A DNA stretch of 64,000 nucleotides from Gigantopelta aegis (GCF_016097555.1 NC_054712.1:38205954-38269953), one strand, 5' to 3'. Positions 20,927 through 33,300 are shown, numbered from the stretch's first letter. The notes: generated by a model from the letters alone, not told the origin. Made by a program: numbers and translations.

Positions 20927-22403
20927 CTCTTCAAAAGAAAAAACGCAAAACCACATTGTCGTAACATTTGGAGAATTGATTTAATTATTGAATGGTGAGT
21001 CCGATAATTACCAAATGTTGCAGGATTGTTCACAATTCACTCTAGTCCATTGTGAGTAAGTTATAGGACACACCACCAAGGTCAAGGTCATCTGGAGTCA
21101 ATACCGGGTGTGGCCTCCGCGTGTGTTGACAACTGCCTGGCACCGCCTGCCCATTGAAGCACCAGAGTACGGATGACGTCCCGGGGGATGGTGGCCCACT
21201 CGGCCTGCAAGGCTGCTGCCAGCTCGGGCAGGGTCTGGGGCTGTGGTTGTCGCTGTCGGAGGCGTCGGTCCAACTCGTCCCATAGATTCTCAATTGGGTT
21301 CAAATCCGGTGATATCGATGGCCAAGGAAGGACATTAATGTTGTTGTTCTGTAGGAAAGCCGTTGTGAGACGTGCTGTGTGAGGCCTGGCGTTGTCATGT
21401 TGGAACACTGCGTTGGCGTTGGCCATAACTGGAACGATGTGTGGCCGGAGGATCTGGTCAATGTAGCCCTGTGCATTCAGGTTGCCCTGCACGTGGACCA
21501 GGTCAGTTCTGCCAGTGTGTGAGATGGCTGCCCACACCATGACACTACCCCCGCCGAATCTGTCCACTTCCTGCACGCAGTTTGCCGCATAACGTTCACC
21601 ACGACGCCTATACACGCGACATCTTCCATCATGACGTCGGAGCAGAAATCGGGACTCGTCACTGAACCACTCCTGTCTCCATCGCAGTTGAGGCCATTGT
21701 CGATGAATCTGGCACCACTGCATTCGGAGTCGACGGTGTTGTGGTGTTAAGATGACACCTCGAACTGGACGACTGGCACGAATTCCTACCTCACGTAGGC
21801 GGTTCCGTACGGTCTGGTCGGATATCCTGCGCAAACCTGGTATTGCTGCGGCTGTGGAGGTGGCAGTAGTCAATCGTTCCCGAAGGTGGCGTACCCGGAT
21901 GTAGCGGTCCTGCCCGGGGGTAGTGACCCGTGGTCGACCGGATCTAGGGGGGTCACGTGTTCATCCATGTTGCTGGTAACGGTCCCACAGTCTGGAGATG
22001 GTGCTTGGGGACACATGGAATGCCCTGGCAACGGCCGTTCTGGATTCGCCTGCGTCTAGTCGGCCGATGGCATTGTTTCTCTGCGGTTCACTGAGATTGT
22101 CAACTGTTGGCCAGATACAGAGGTCAGGCAAGCGAACACCCTGCACTTTTATACTGTCGGTGTTCATGTTGCACGTGCAGACAACGCACGTGCAGTGGTG
22201 ACATGGTTTGCACGTGGCTGCGTTTTTGCGAATATTCACATTTTGGAACTTTATTGTACAGTAGCTGCGTTTTATCGAATGTAACCGTGGGAATGTGTTT
22301 TGGACATGCAATGACCTTATATTCACAAAGCATGAACCGGTAGGAAACATAAAAGCGGAGTTATAACCCATTTGTACCCTTTTGCGTTTCTTTTTTTGAA
22401 GAG
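20927..22403 (-). mobile_element. Tc1-like transposon 1 (1,477 bp), spacer A only
   Basis: Inverted ends: left CTCTTCAAAAGAAAAAACGC, right (complement) CTCTTCAAAAAAAGAAACGC. TA lies on both sides. Spacer B carries the undisrupted TTATATAAATATTC at 44885-44898, so it inserted after the duplication. Confidence 0.93.
21098..22167 (-). pseudogene. Tc1-like transposase, broken
   Basis: The N-terminal helix-turn-helix part (RNNAIGRLDAGESRTAVARA) is in one frame up to a TGA at about 21961, and the catalytic part resumes in another frame from about 21930. The catalytic part has WFSDESRF, FQHDNARPH and SPDLNPIENLWD, with 34 residues between the second Asp and Glu (DD34E). A second frame change near 21170 moves the usual C-terminus (RRCQAVVNTRGGHTRY) out of frame. 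Two small breaks in an otherwise complete gene mean the copy is young but probably unable to make transposase. I place the start at the Met before NTDSIKVQ, at about 22167. Confidence 0.85.
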
Positions 22404-22938
22404 TATATAAATATTCGGCCGAACAGTCAATTCTTTTTATTTTTGGCTTGTAACCTTTTTTAAAAATTTTATTTATTCTATTAACAAAATTCTGCCCATT
22501 TTCATCCCCCCCCCCCCCCCCCCCCCCCCCCCTCCATCCCGAGTCAGGCCACCGATCTTATCGGAGGTCGGACTCGGGATGGGCGTGTTCGAAACCCTAG
22601 TGGTATATGGGCACGTTAAACTAGTTATCATCATCATCATCACCGGATCAAAAATCAAGAAGAAAATAACCATTCATGTATTAATTACCTCTGTCTACAC
22701 CGGATTGAGATTTGACTGTACGACGGGCTGCTTAATTAGATGAACAATGATAGTCAATTGCCAAGTAAACAGGACGCCGTCGCAAGATCAAATACAAAAT
22801 GTAATCAATTCATTTATTAACCTTGAACATTTACAGTTCATCAGTTATACATACAAATACATATACAACAATGACACAATGGAAGGTGTTTGCATGAATC
22901 GCGCTCGTGTGAAGGCCGTTAGATCAATCGGATTAATA

Positions 22939-22940
<2 letters not shown>

Positions 22941-22998
<58 letters not shown>
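22941..22998. repeat. (TG)n microsatellite
   Basis: About 29 units. The copy in spacer B is 45388-45438. Confidence 0.95.
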
Positions 22999-23002
<4 letters not shown>

Positions 23003-23124
23003 GTGTTGTCTTATTTCATTTATAATGGCGGAGTGACCAAAAAACGGCAACGTATCGAACTTTCGTTAAAAACTAAAGTCAAATTAATACAAGAATTTGA
23101 TTCAAATCCATAGTCAAAACAGAA

Positions 23125-23352
23125 AGATTTAGCACAAAAATTTAAATTCGTATGTACGAATAAAATGTTTTAGGAAATAAAATGAAATTTAACCTATTAC
23201 AAATATTAGAACGACCAGAAACACGTTTAAAGTTCTGCCACTAATATTTTATGCAGAAAAATATATTTGATATGTAATTACAATCGTTAAAAAGTCTCTC
23301 TTAGTCGATAACATCTTAAAAATTGCAGCAAACTCAGGAATGTCCCTTTAAG
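23125..23352. mobile_element. Right part of palindromic MITE family
   Basis: Matches the right arm of 12187-12569 (TACAAATATTAGAACGACCAG, written here in two parts: TACAAATATTAGAACG and ACCAGAAACACG) and ends GCAAACTCAGGAATGTCCCTT. The same fragment is at 45582-45754. Confidence 0.8.
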
Positions 23353-23555
23353 TATATATTTTATGTCTGTGAAATAATCGATTGTAAGTCTGGCTTGTAT
23401 GACAGTGTATTCCAACCATCCATGGGTTCAAATGTCATTGTTGATCGCGAGTTGTCGATCATACAAGAACCATATCTCTAGATAAACTCTGTCTAAACTG
23501 GTCCTCTATGTAAACCGGACTATTTCGACGGTACGAAGTGAATCCGGTTTAGACA

Positions 23556-23556
<1 letters not shown>

Positions 23557-23628
<72 letters not shown>
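23557..23628. repeat. (TA)n microsatellite
   Basis: It sits exactly between the Tigger-like right end and the next Tc1 element. The spacer B version is much shorter (45952-45969). Confidence 0.95.
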
Positions 23629-23629
<1 letters not shown>

Positions 23630-25129
23630 TCAACCAAAAAAGTATTGCAGTTCCCACTAAATCGTCTTCAAACTTTATATTATTTGTCTAAAAATAGTCA
23701 AATTAAGTTAATTAAGTAAAATGGATTATTTGAAAAGCCTGGAAGTAAATTTACGTTCATGAATAGATGTTTATTGACGGATACTTCATTGTTAAACAGG
23801 AGGGTACAAAAATGTGATTTTGTCACAAATGTCAATATCTTGTATGCCGACCATTTTGGCGAATAACGGCTGTACAACGACGTCTCATGCTGGACGTAAG
23901 CCTACGAACTTCTACTGCAGCAATTTGGTTCCATTCGTGACGTAACGCCAGTTCAAGGTCACGAAGAGTGTTCAGTTGTGGGTGATGTTCTCGTAATCGT
24001 CGACCCAATATATCCCACATGTGTTCAATGGGAGAAAGGTCGGGGGATCTGGCTGGCCAGTCTAAGACTTGAATGTGATTTCTCTGCAAAAGTTCGTTAG
24101 TTATGCGGGCGAAATGAGGGCGGGCATTATCTTGCTGAAATGTGAACGTAGGGTTGCGTTGCATAAATGGCAAGACAACAGGTGTAATGATTTCGTCACA
24201 ATATCGTTGTGCAATTAATGTTCCATTAACAGTAACCAGGTCAGTTTTGCCGTTGGAATGAATTCCCGCCCAGACCATGATGCTGCCTCTGCCGTATCTG
24301 TCAAGCTCGATGATGTTTGCAGCGTCGTAACGTTCGCCTAGCCGACGCCATGCTCTTAGTCTACCATCCGCAAACTCTAGACAGAATCGGGATTCATCTG
24401 TGAACAAGACTTCGTTCCACTATCTAAGACGCCACTGCTGATGAATCCTGGCCCACCTCAAGCGTTCTGCGACATGACGTCGTGTTAATGGAACCCCTAC
24501 TACAGGGCGAAGAGCTCGTAAACCAGCGTCATGGAGTCGATTACGAACGGTTTGAGAGTGAACCATTGTGCCAGTAGCCAGTCGGCCGCCAACTTGGGAG
24601 CACCTTGGAATCTACGGCGGCGTGATGACGTCACTAAATACCGGTCCTCTCTTTGCGTTGTCGCACGTGGCCGACCGGAGCGACGTCTGTCTTTTACTGC
24701 TCCAGATTGTTGCAAACGATACCGTAGACGCAGTATTGTCGTCGAGTGGACATTAAAGTGACGAGCAACGTTCCTAACACTTTCACCAACAGCAAGTCTA
24801 CCAATGGCCTCATGGCGTTGGTTTTCGGACATTGATGGACGGAGTCCCATAGCAATTTTAACACAATTTTCTTTCGTTTCACATTAGATACAGGTCTGCC
24901 AGTTGAAAATCAAGGCTTATGCTTAATCATTGCACGTGATTTTCATGTTATGTGCGCACACGACATTTTCAGACTGTGCACGAGCAAAGACAGGAAGTGG
25001 AAAACTTTCCAGAAAAAACAATCAAACAGTATGCTGGATTAAACACGGTGATTACTTGCATTTCTTTCAAAATTACAAAATGTATACATTATGATCAAAA
25101 GTGCAATACTGCAATACTTTTTTGGTTGA

Positions 25130-25130
<1 letters not shown>
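23629..25130 (-). mobile_element. Tc1-like transposon 2, copy A (1,502 bp)
   Basis: Perfect 22-bp inverted ends CTCAACCAAAAAAGTATTGC(AG), TA on both sides. Present at the same place in spacer B (45970-47377), so it predates the segmental duplication. Confidence 0.93.
23832..24850 (-). pseudogene. Tc1-like transposase 2, copy A, broken
   Basis: The N-terminal half (24850 to about 24590) has two helix-turn-helix-like segments with NQRHEAIGRLAVGESVRNVA and a GRPRATTQREDRY linker. A small deletion near 24595 shifts the frame, and a TAG replaces the Gln of RLRQWNE at about 24420. The catalytic part is intact: FTDESRF, FQQDNARPH, SPDLSPIEHMWD, with DD34E spacing and the RRCTAVIRQNGRHTRY end. It therefore kept the C-terminal 35 residues that copy B has lost. 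Confidence 0.88.

Positions 25131-25195
<65 letters not shown>
25131..25195. repeat. (TA)n microsatellite
   Basis: Directly follows the Tc1 right end. Confidence 0.95.
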
Positions 25196-25197
<2 letters not shown>

Positions 25198-25410
25198 ATA
25201 TTTGCCATCTTCAGTGAAAATTCCATAGGTCAAGAATGGTTAAAAAAAAAAACAGATTCAAAATTGTAAGTAAAAACAATACAACGCTCATTGTACTTAC
25301 TGCTTTCCACATTGGTGTCACATTTTTCACCTACGATTTTGAATCGGTCGTTATTTTAACAATATTTGATCTATGGACCTAACATGTTCACTGAAGGTGG
25401 CAAATATCCA
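25196..25410. mobile_element. Palindromic MITE, about 215 bp
   Basis: Left GGATATTTGCCATCTTCAGT pairs with right ACTGAAGGTGGCAAATATCC, and the inner arms also pair (AGATTCAAAATTGTAAGTAA against ACCTACGATTTTGAAT). Spacer B has the same element without the left end at about 47800-47970. Confidence 0.75.
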
Positions 25411-26160
25411 TATCTCAATGGGTGTGGAATATCAAATAATTCCAAATTCTGCAGGGCTATCGGTATTTGGGGCCACCCGATATAGTGATTGAAGGATATA
25501 AAGAGTATGTAGTCTTTGTAATCGGGTTTTTTGTTTTGTTTTGTTTTGTGTGTTGTTGTTTTTTTTTGTTTTGGTGGGGGTTTTGTTGTTGTTTGTTTGC
25601 TTCTTTTGTTGTTGTTTTTTGGTGTCGTTGGGGTTTTTTTGTTTTGTTTTTTTAGGGCGGGGGTTTAGTTGGGTTTTTTTTTTTTTTTTTAAAGTATAGT
25701 ATTCCTGAGTTTGCTGCAATGTTTAAGATGTTATCGGCTAACAGAGACTTTTTGACGACTGTAATTACATAAATTAATTAATGACACGCTGAGGTATTGG
25801 GTTATGCCTGTGGAAAAGCAGAGTGAAGTGGTTACAGAACAAGGAATACCGGAACCTACGTATCCTCCAGTGGTCATTATAACTGTGGTAGCTGATTACT
25901 CTGTTTTCTAAAAACACGGCCGCCATTTTGAAACAATGTATGATTCAATTCTAATTATGTGAAATTGTTGCAATGGATGGATGAACAGTTTGTTTGGGAC
26001 CAACTGCTGATGATACTGTATCCACTGGAGAAGGTGCTGTCTGATTAATGAAGTTATTGTTCTTTATTAGAAAGGGAAATTTTGGTCCTGACTTCTTCAA
26101 AGGCTAAACAAGATTTTCCTGTGATGTTCAGAATATAGACAAATTATTATATTTATTTGT
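25411..26160. other. T/G low-complexity tract, MITE fragment, AT-rich sequence
   Basis: Bases 25520-25690 are almost only T and G; frames here are artefacts. Bases 25693-25770 match the left arm of the 12187 MITE (ATTCCTGAGTTTGCTGCAAT). The rest is colinear with 48240-48690 and shows no gene. Confidence 0.6.
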
Positions 26161-26895
26161 ATCACAGTGACCTAGTAATAGTACGCGACACACCGCCATC
26201 CCAAGTTGTTCCCACATGTGAGGTTTGATGGTCGTGTATACATCTGTATGCAAGATATGATCTGGACACGGATTTATGGTATGTACAGTAGACCGTGAAA
26301 AATAGGTCACAGTGACATAGTAATAGTATGCGACACACCGTCATCCCAAGTTGTTCCTACATGTGAGGTTTGATGGTCCTGTATGCATCTATATGCAATA
26401 TATGGTCAGAACAAGGATTTACTGTTATGTACAGTACATCATGGAAGTAGGTCACAGTGACCTAGCAATAGTACGCGACAAACCCACCATCCCAAGTTGT
26501 TCCTACATATGAGGTTCGCTGGTCTTGTATGTATATATATATATGCAAGATATGATCAGGACATGGATTTACTGTTATGTGCAGTAGACCGTTAAAAGTA
26601 AATCACAGTGTCCTAGTAATAATACGCGATACACCACCATCCCAAGTTGTTCCTACATGTGAGTTTTGATGGCCCAGTATGCATGTGCATGCAAGATATG
26701 GTTCCGGCAATAAAACGTTAATAGACGGACGGACAGACGGACGGACAACGCTATACCATAATACGACCCATAGATGGGGGTGTAACTATTAATAGTACGT
26801 GACACACCGCCATCCCAAGTTGTTCCTACATTTGAAGTTTGATGATCCTGTATGCAACTGTATGCAAGATATGGTCCGGAAAAGGAAAAGTTAAC
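26161..26895. repeat. Tandem array of about 150-bp units, about five copies
   Basis: Each unit has CCATCCCAAGTTGTTCC, GAGGTTTGATGGTC and TGCAAGATATG landmarks; they start near 26161, 26310, 26455, 26605 and 26790. The last two units end in GGAC-type microsatellites. Spacer B has three or so units at 48692-49090. Confidence 0.85.
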
Positions 26896-26984
26896 AGACA
26901 GACGGACGGACGGACGGCCATCTTGAACAATGGTCGCTGTAGATTTGTTTTCTGAAGTGTCGTTAAACAGAGTTTATTTTCCTT

Positions 26985-29460
26985 AAAAGTTACATTGAGC
27001 AGTGTCTGTTTTTAATGCGTTTCGTATGATAGTGATTAAATGTTTTAATAAACCAATCAATCATTTTATTTGCCACAGCTGTAATCATCCTTTGGCTGAA
27101 ACAGATTATATATATTTCGCAAGAAATGGTCACAACATGAAACGGCATAAACATTATACTATTTGTATATAATATATTTATATTAAACAGAGGAGAAACA
27201 CGGATTATCATGTTAAAATCTGTCGACGTTGTATAGACATAAATATTTTTTTGTTTAGCTAACTGTAGTGTCTCATATAGGGATTTTAATAATAACAAAT
27301 TGATAAGTTTGTTAATCGAAGGCCATGTACAACAATATTCCTTTAAATACATAGTTCTTAGGTCTTTGTAACAGGGACATACAAACAAAAAGTGATATTC
27401 ATTCTCTATAGTATTCATATTACAAACTGGGCAGATTCTTTGTTCTCTTGGAATATTTTCAAATCTCCTATTTTCGAGATTAATATTTAACACACTAAAT
27501 CTAAAATTAAGCAATGAAATACGAAACTTCAATATATAAATATTATCCAAGTATAATTTTCAAATATATAATCTTGGTTAGAATGGCAGTCCTTGAAGAA
27601 CGGTAAGGCCCCTGGCCAAGACAATGTGAATGCCGAACTGTTTAAAGCAGAAACAGCAGCCTCCATCTTGACACATGTCTTCACAGCAGTATGGGAAAGA
27701 GGTAGAATACCAGATGAGTGGAACAAAGGTGTGATAATCAGGATCCCCAAGAAAGGAGCATTAAGTGATTGCAATAACTGGCATGGAATTACCCTTCTCT
27801 CTGTACCAAGTAAGATCCTATGCAAAATAATTGTCCGACGAATCACAGATGCTATTGATGATGCTCTCAGGAAAGAACAAGCTGGATTCCGTAGAGGATG
27901 CGGATGCACAGACCAAAGTTTTATGCTTCGCAACATCATCAAACCGTGTTCAGAATGGCAAAGACAGCTATATATCAACTTTATTGACTTTGAAAAGACA
28001 TTTGATAGCATACACAGGGGGAAAGTTGAATATTGCGAGCATACGGGATTCCAATTGAGATTGTTAATATCATTCGAAATATCTATTAAAATTTCACATG
28101 CAGCATTGACCAAAGTGACAAGTTTTTTGTTGTGAAAACCGGTGTCAGACAGGGTGTGTAATGTTGGCCATCCTCTTCAACTTTATAATTGACTGGGTAC
28201 TACGACGTACAATAGAAGACAAACCAAGAGGTATCAGATGGACGCTCTTCTTCACTCTAGAGGACGTTGATTTTGCAGATGACCTTGTTCTCTTGTCGCA
28301 CTCCCATTGCCATATACAAGAAAAGACAACAAGGCTCAACACTTTAGCCAACAAGTTGGACTAAAAATTAGCCAAAACAAAACACAAGTGATGACTGTGA
28401 GCATCCCACGTCCATCAGCAGTGAAGGTCGGACAGTCTGAACTAACAAGTACTACCACCTTCACATACTTGGTACAAGCATGGACATTCAGAGCAGATTG
28501 AATAAGGCCAGAGATGTTTTCAGGAGCATGAAGGCATTATAGAAATCAGCACAATATAGCACACGGACAAAGCTAAGAATCTACCAGAGCTGCATACTTA
28601 CCACTCTTCTCTATAGATCAGAGTGCTTGCGTGTAACAGACAAAGACATGTCTAGGTCATTTTCCTTTCACTCAGCCAGTCTCCGGAGAATCCTAAGGAT
28701 ATTCTGGCCCAGACAAATCTCCATTGAGCAAGTACCGGAAGAGACCAATCAGGAAAGCATGCAAACCATCATCAGCAGAAGATGGTGGAAGTGGATTGGT
28801 CATGTGCTCCGAAAAGAAGACACATCTATCACCAGAACTGCAGTACGCTGGACCCCCGAAATGAAAACAAAGAGAGGACGTCCGAAAACAACATGGCGCC
28901 GAACAGTGGAAATAGAGATGAAGGAGACAGGACAGAGTTCGGGTACCATCGAGAGATTGGCAAGGGATAGGCTGGCGTGGAGGAACTTCGTCGCTGCCAT
29001 AAATGCCACTAGACATGGCAGGAAATGATGATGATAATGACAGTACATTGCTAGAAGTGACAATGTAGATAACTTCGCTAACGTATTTTATAAGTATTGA
29101 TCTTTAAGGCGTTGTTTAATAACTCGGGGAGATAAATATGATATCCTCATTATCTCAGGCTTCTATAAATCAAAAGTTCATAAATGATAAAATTTCACAT
29201 ATGCAGCCCAGTTCTTACAATTTCTAATACATGTCATTTTATAACAACAGAAGTTTGGTTATGAACGATTTTTAACTATACAACATAATTCTTTGTTTAC
29301 ATAAAACAAAAATCGGTCTTGGTCCTAATTCTGCAAAAACAGCAGTATTTGGTGTTCTAGCTTTTGCATTTAAAATAGTCTTACAATTTTTCCAGGTCTG
29401 TAATAGTATTTATGCTAGCTACTTGGGAACTGATTTATGCTAGCTACTGATTAACTGTTT
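26985..29460 (-). pseudogene. CR1/Jockey-like LINE ORF2 3' fragment, split by an RTE-like LINE
   Basis: On the minus strand the segment 29460-29041 and then 27590-26985 together match the C-terminal part of a LINE ORF2: the ILPILLYGSEV-type motif at the 5' side (clearest in spacer B at 50165-50100) and a CPVCNMNTIENEYHFLFVC zinc-binding motif near 27410-27350. The piece is 5'-truncated and decayed. The same fragment without interruption is 49335-50165. Confidence 0.75.
27591..29040 (+). mobile_element. RTE-like LINE, 5'-truncated, spacer A only
   Basis: A partial reverse transcriptase is readable in several frames: KNGKAPGQDNVNAELFKAET (27594 on), SKILCKIIVRRITDAIDDAL, YINFIDFEKTFDSIHRG, then DFADDLVLLSHSHCH (near 28270) and a C-terminal part with SLRRILRIFWPRQI and RWWKWIGHVLRKEDTSI ending at 29028. 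At least three frame changes break it. The tail TGATGATGATAATGA suits RTE-type elements. ATGGCAGT/ATGACAGT flank it. Spacer B has the empty site near 49785, so the insertion is younger than the duplication. Confidence 0.85.
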
Positions 29461-29478
29461 TAATGGGTTTCGTTTCGT

Positions 29479-29936
29479 ATGATACTGAATCAAGTAAAAT
29501 TAAGACAAAACGACCAGTATTTACAACAATGGAATAGTAATATAACTTTATCATCAAGAGGTAAAACGTACACTATATTTAAAGAAAACCTTAGATTAGA
29601 AAAATATCTTATTATATTACCACAAACATCCTGGGCTATATTACTGAAATTTAGAACATCTAACCACTACTTACCATTCGCAATAGGACGCTGGAACAAC
29701 ACCCCAGTAGACGATCAAACGTGCACATTATGTAACAATAATGACATTGGAGACGAATTTCACTATTTATTCACATGTACTTATTTCACTAACTCTCGTA
29801 AACGTTTACTTAGGCCATATTATTATAATAAACCAAGTACGCTAAAATATAAACAAACAACTAATGACGAATAGCAAAATAGGTGTTCTCAAGAAATTAT
29901 GTAAATTAATCAAGAAATCATTGATAAAAGAACACT

Positions 29937-29938
<2 letters not shown>
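29479..29938 (+). pseudogene. CR1/Jockey-like LINE ORF2 C-terminal fragment
   Basis: A frame from 29479 to 29874 reads through WAILLKFRTSNHYLPFAIGR and CTLCNNNDIGDEFHYLFTC, a C-terminal zinc-binding motif of LINE ORF2. A one-base shift near 29865 moves the last segment (MTNSKIGVLKKLCKLIKK) to another frame. The copy in spacer B begins at 50249 and continues, after insertions, to a 3' UTR at 52436. Confidence 0.8.

Positions 29939-29998
<60 letters not shown>
29939..29998. repeat. (TA)n microsatellite
   Basis: About 30 units, at the left edge of the 3' flank shared by genes 2 and 3. Confidence 0.95.
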
Positions 29999-30000
<2 letters not shown>

Positions 30001-30003
30001 CAT

Positions 30004-30303
30004 TATAAAATGATACAGGTTAAGGTTTAATACACTTAATGCTACACTCCTGATAGAACACTAGTCTAACAAACATCACAAAATAACATCGAGGTCAATA
30101 TAAACAAACAGCATTCAAACAAGGACCAAGCTCCAAAACGTCGTATCACTGCACAGTAGAGAGTACAAAAACATCTAATTGTTCATCTAGTGTTATTTGT
30201 AACATTTGATTCATTTAATAATAAATGTCATGCTAATATCCAACTATTGTTCAAGCAGCTATATCGTTTCTTCAAGACAGGTTTAGAAAAAGCCATTTTC
30301 CCT
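30004..30303. repeat. 3' flank of gene 2, near-copy of the 3' flank of gene 3
   Basis: Matches 53870-54172 with only a few differences (for example AGATGATACAGGTTAAGGT in both regions), far closer than either is to the gene 1 flank at 7900-8292. Confidence 0.9.
30214..30219 (-). terminator. Candidate poly(A) signal of gene 2
   Basis: ATTAAA on the minus strand, 85 nt past the stop codon. The same hexamer is at 54083-54088 after gene 3. Confidence 0.4.
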
Positions 30304-33300
30304 TTATACTGGACCGAGAGGACTAACTGGCTTTGCTTCACCAAAAGGCTGAAACTGGATTTCTTCCCCGTATTTGAAGGCCTGAGGTCCAACAAACTTC
30401 AGGGCAGTCGGCGTTCGGAGAATTGATGCACAGGCAATTACAACGACCGAGACTCTCGTTCCATATCGAACTTCTTCAGTAGTTATCGGTTCAGCTGTAT
30501 CAGCATCAATGATGACTATCATGTCTGGGACGCAAGCCTTTGACTTTCCATGGTTCCCGTCTTTGTCAAGAGGAATAATAACCAGATTTTCATTCTGGAA
30601 CTCGATGAGGATTTTCTGTTCTGCAAATTCTTCCAGACCTTCGATGATGACTCTTCCCACGTTGAAACCTCCAGTGGTTTCTCTTCTCACATCAGAAATC
30701 TTGCCAGTTAGAACATGAATCGCAGTCTCAGTGGCAAGAATTGCATCGACTGGTGATTTCTTTTCAAGTCGAGCTTTGAGAATGGCATTGCCGAGACGCC
30801 AGGCACGGCTTACGGAGTGTTGAACGCATGTAGTCATCACGTCGGATTTGGTGAGAGGTGTCAATGTCAACCCTGCGGAACAACCCATTTCTATGACTGT
30901 ATCTCTGAAATAATTCTCCAGTTGCTTTGCTGATGGTGATTCCAACATTACAGCTCTACGGTTTTTATCATCGACCAAGGCAGCAGGATATGGCTTCAGT
31001 CCATACATGTAAGGACCGAACATCTGAAGCTCTGGAAAAGCTCTGCCCATCCCGTCTGCATCCACCACTGGCATATCAAGATCGGCAGCTACCAAGAATG
31101 GTTCTATGGCATTCATTCCCCCAATTTCCCCAGATATCAATGCTTTAATAGATTTTCGTCCTATCTTATTAGCACTTTTACTAGCTTCTTCTTGGGATGT
31201 CTGTTTGTAGTCATCAATGAAGGTCATACCGGCAGATGTCTTAATTTCCACTCCTTCTTTGTTCAGGATGGTATTGTTCTCGTATTGGCCTATTTGATAG
31301 AGATCTTCCATGCATTTCAGAGCTCCAGTCGTCTCCACGGAAGACACAAGTTGCTCGTACATGATTAATGGAGCTCCCATAAATGCTACTACAACTACCA
31401 AATCATTCTCTGGATCTGCATTCTTCAGTAGGAATTCGGGAGTCACAATTCGGATCTTTTTGCCTTTTTGAACAGCTTCCAGTGCCCTAAGTCGACCAAG
31501 GTGAGGATTACCTCCACCACCACAACCAAATATGCCTGCACCGACAACAATGCATTCCACATCCCACTCTGATAAAATCCACTCACCAGTATTGTCATCA
31601 ATCGAGGGTTCCATTGGATGTTTCGTAGCATCGCCATCTATGTCCTTTCCAGAAATCTTCTGTCCTGTGGAGGTGTATTCTTGCTTCTCAGCTAACATAG
31701 CTGCTGTTTTTGTATCAACATTTGATGACAGTTCTGATGGTGTCCATATTTTAAGGTCCTTATTGGTAGTTGTGAAATCAACCATGTCTCCAACAACCTT
31801 TACTTTGATTCTAGTTGCCTGGCCAGGTAGATAGGATAATGTCATATCTAGTTTGTCAATTATTTCAACAGACTTTGGATCAGCTCCTGCTTTGACAGCT
31901 ATCTCTGTTGCCTTAGCAATGTAATCATCTAGAGCTTTGTCTCTGGCTGCCACAAAAAATGGCTTCCTGGCATTCTGTTCAGCTATTTCTCGCTCTTTTC
32001 CATCAGGGTCGTCTGTTACAGCGTCAATAGCTTCTTTGACTTTCTGATTCATCAGGTCAACATCCACCATGTCCAGCATACTAACGACCGACTCCACAGT
32101 TCCAGAAACCTGACACAGTCCTGCTCCGATAGCATTTGCCACTCCAAAATGTTCCGGTCTAATCACTTTTGATGCACCTTTAATTGGCGAGTTTGGCTTA
32201 AGAAGAATACTTCCACCTCCTACAAGTATAACGGGTAGACTCTGGTTACTAAACTTGACTTTATCAATGCATTCCTCGATCATCTGAATAATTTTGTTTA
32301 GGGCTGCTACAACGGTTTCTTTTGAAATGTTCTTTACATTTTCTGGCTTACCAAGTTCACATAAGCCACTTGCAACAGCTATATCGGTTGTAGTCAATTT
32401 TCTTCCTGAGTCATCGGGCGTTGAGGCAAATACTTTTGCTTCGTCCATTAATCTGAATCCTGCACTTAGTGGGCCAACTGTCACACCCTGCAGTCGTCCA
32501 TCGTCAGTTTTCTTCTCTACTACATATGATCCACCTCCTAGACCAATGCTCAGAACATCAGGCATACGGAAGTTGGTTCGTACATTTCCAATTTTGACAT
32601 GGGTTGCAGCTTCTCGGGGGAATTTGTTCTTTAAGACTCCCACATCTGTCGTCGTGCCACCAATGTCAATCACAATTGCATCTTTGACATCGCACAAGTA
32701 TGCAGCTCCTCGCATGCTGTTGGTAGGGCCTGATGCAAACGTATGAACTGGGTGGTGAATAACACTTTCCGAGTTGATTAGAGTTCCATCATTTTGTGTG
32801 AGGAAGATTGGACAGGTTAATCCAACAGCAGTTAGCGCATCATGGAAACCGAGAATAGTCTTCTTGCACAAAGGCTTCAGACATTCATTAAGGATAGCAG
32901 CATTTTCTCTTTCCAGTAATCCAAGGGAGCCAATCTCATGAGAAAGAGTGATGCTTGGATCCCAGTCAGGGTCTTCAGGAAACATTTTGCGAATAAGATC
33001 AGCCACAAATATTTCCTGCTCATTTCGAATAGGGGAGAATACCCCACTGAGAACGATCCCAGATATGCCAGCATCTTTTATTTCTTTAACCACTTTGTAC
33101 ATTTGATCCTTAGAGACAGGGTCAATCTCTCGTCCATCAAACCTGTATCCTCCATCAACAAGATGCACAGAACCACAGATGACGTTCTTGAGATGACGAG
33201 GAAAATCACTAAATGGAGGCAAGGCGTGAGACACTGTCCCACACAATCGTATCACTGCGATCTTGGCAAGATCCTTGCCCTGGACTGCGGCATTGACGAA

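Larger units (their letters stand above)
20413..22642 (+). mobile_element. Retroposon with 3' hairpin and (ATC)n tail, copy A, split by Tc1
   Basis: It lies between 11-bp direct repeats CCGGATCAAAA (20402-20412, 22643-22653). The hairpin is at 22535-22581, after a poly-C run of about 26. Removing the Tc1 element leaves about 750 bp; roughly 300 bp present at 44174-44545 in copy B are missing here. Confidence 0.85.
20264..23556 (+). mobile_element. Tigger/pogo-like DNA transposon relic, copy A, with nested elements
   Basis: The left end CAGTGGACTCTGTCTAAACC follows TA, and the right end GGTTTAGACAG is followed by TA; CTGTCTAAACCGGATTC is shared by both ends in inverted orientation. Near 23033-23130 a frame reads KKRQRIELSLKTKVKLIQEF, which fits the N-terminal CENP-B/pogo-type helix-turn-helix region of Tigger transposases; the rest of the transposase is gone. 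Nested inside are the (ATC)n retroposon (20413-22642), a Tc1 element (20927-22403), a TG array and half a palindromic MITE. The copy in spacer B is 43895-45951. Confidence 0.75.

Noticed and set aside
31443-31834. Frames of 60-150 codons opposite or within the three large genes, repeated in each paralogue
   Set aside because: They are shadows of the conserved coding sequence and recur only because the genes are copies.
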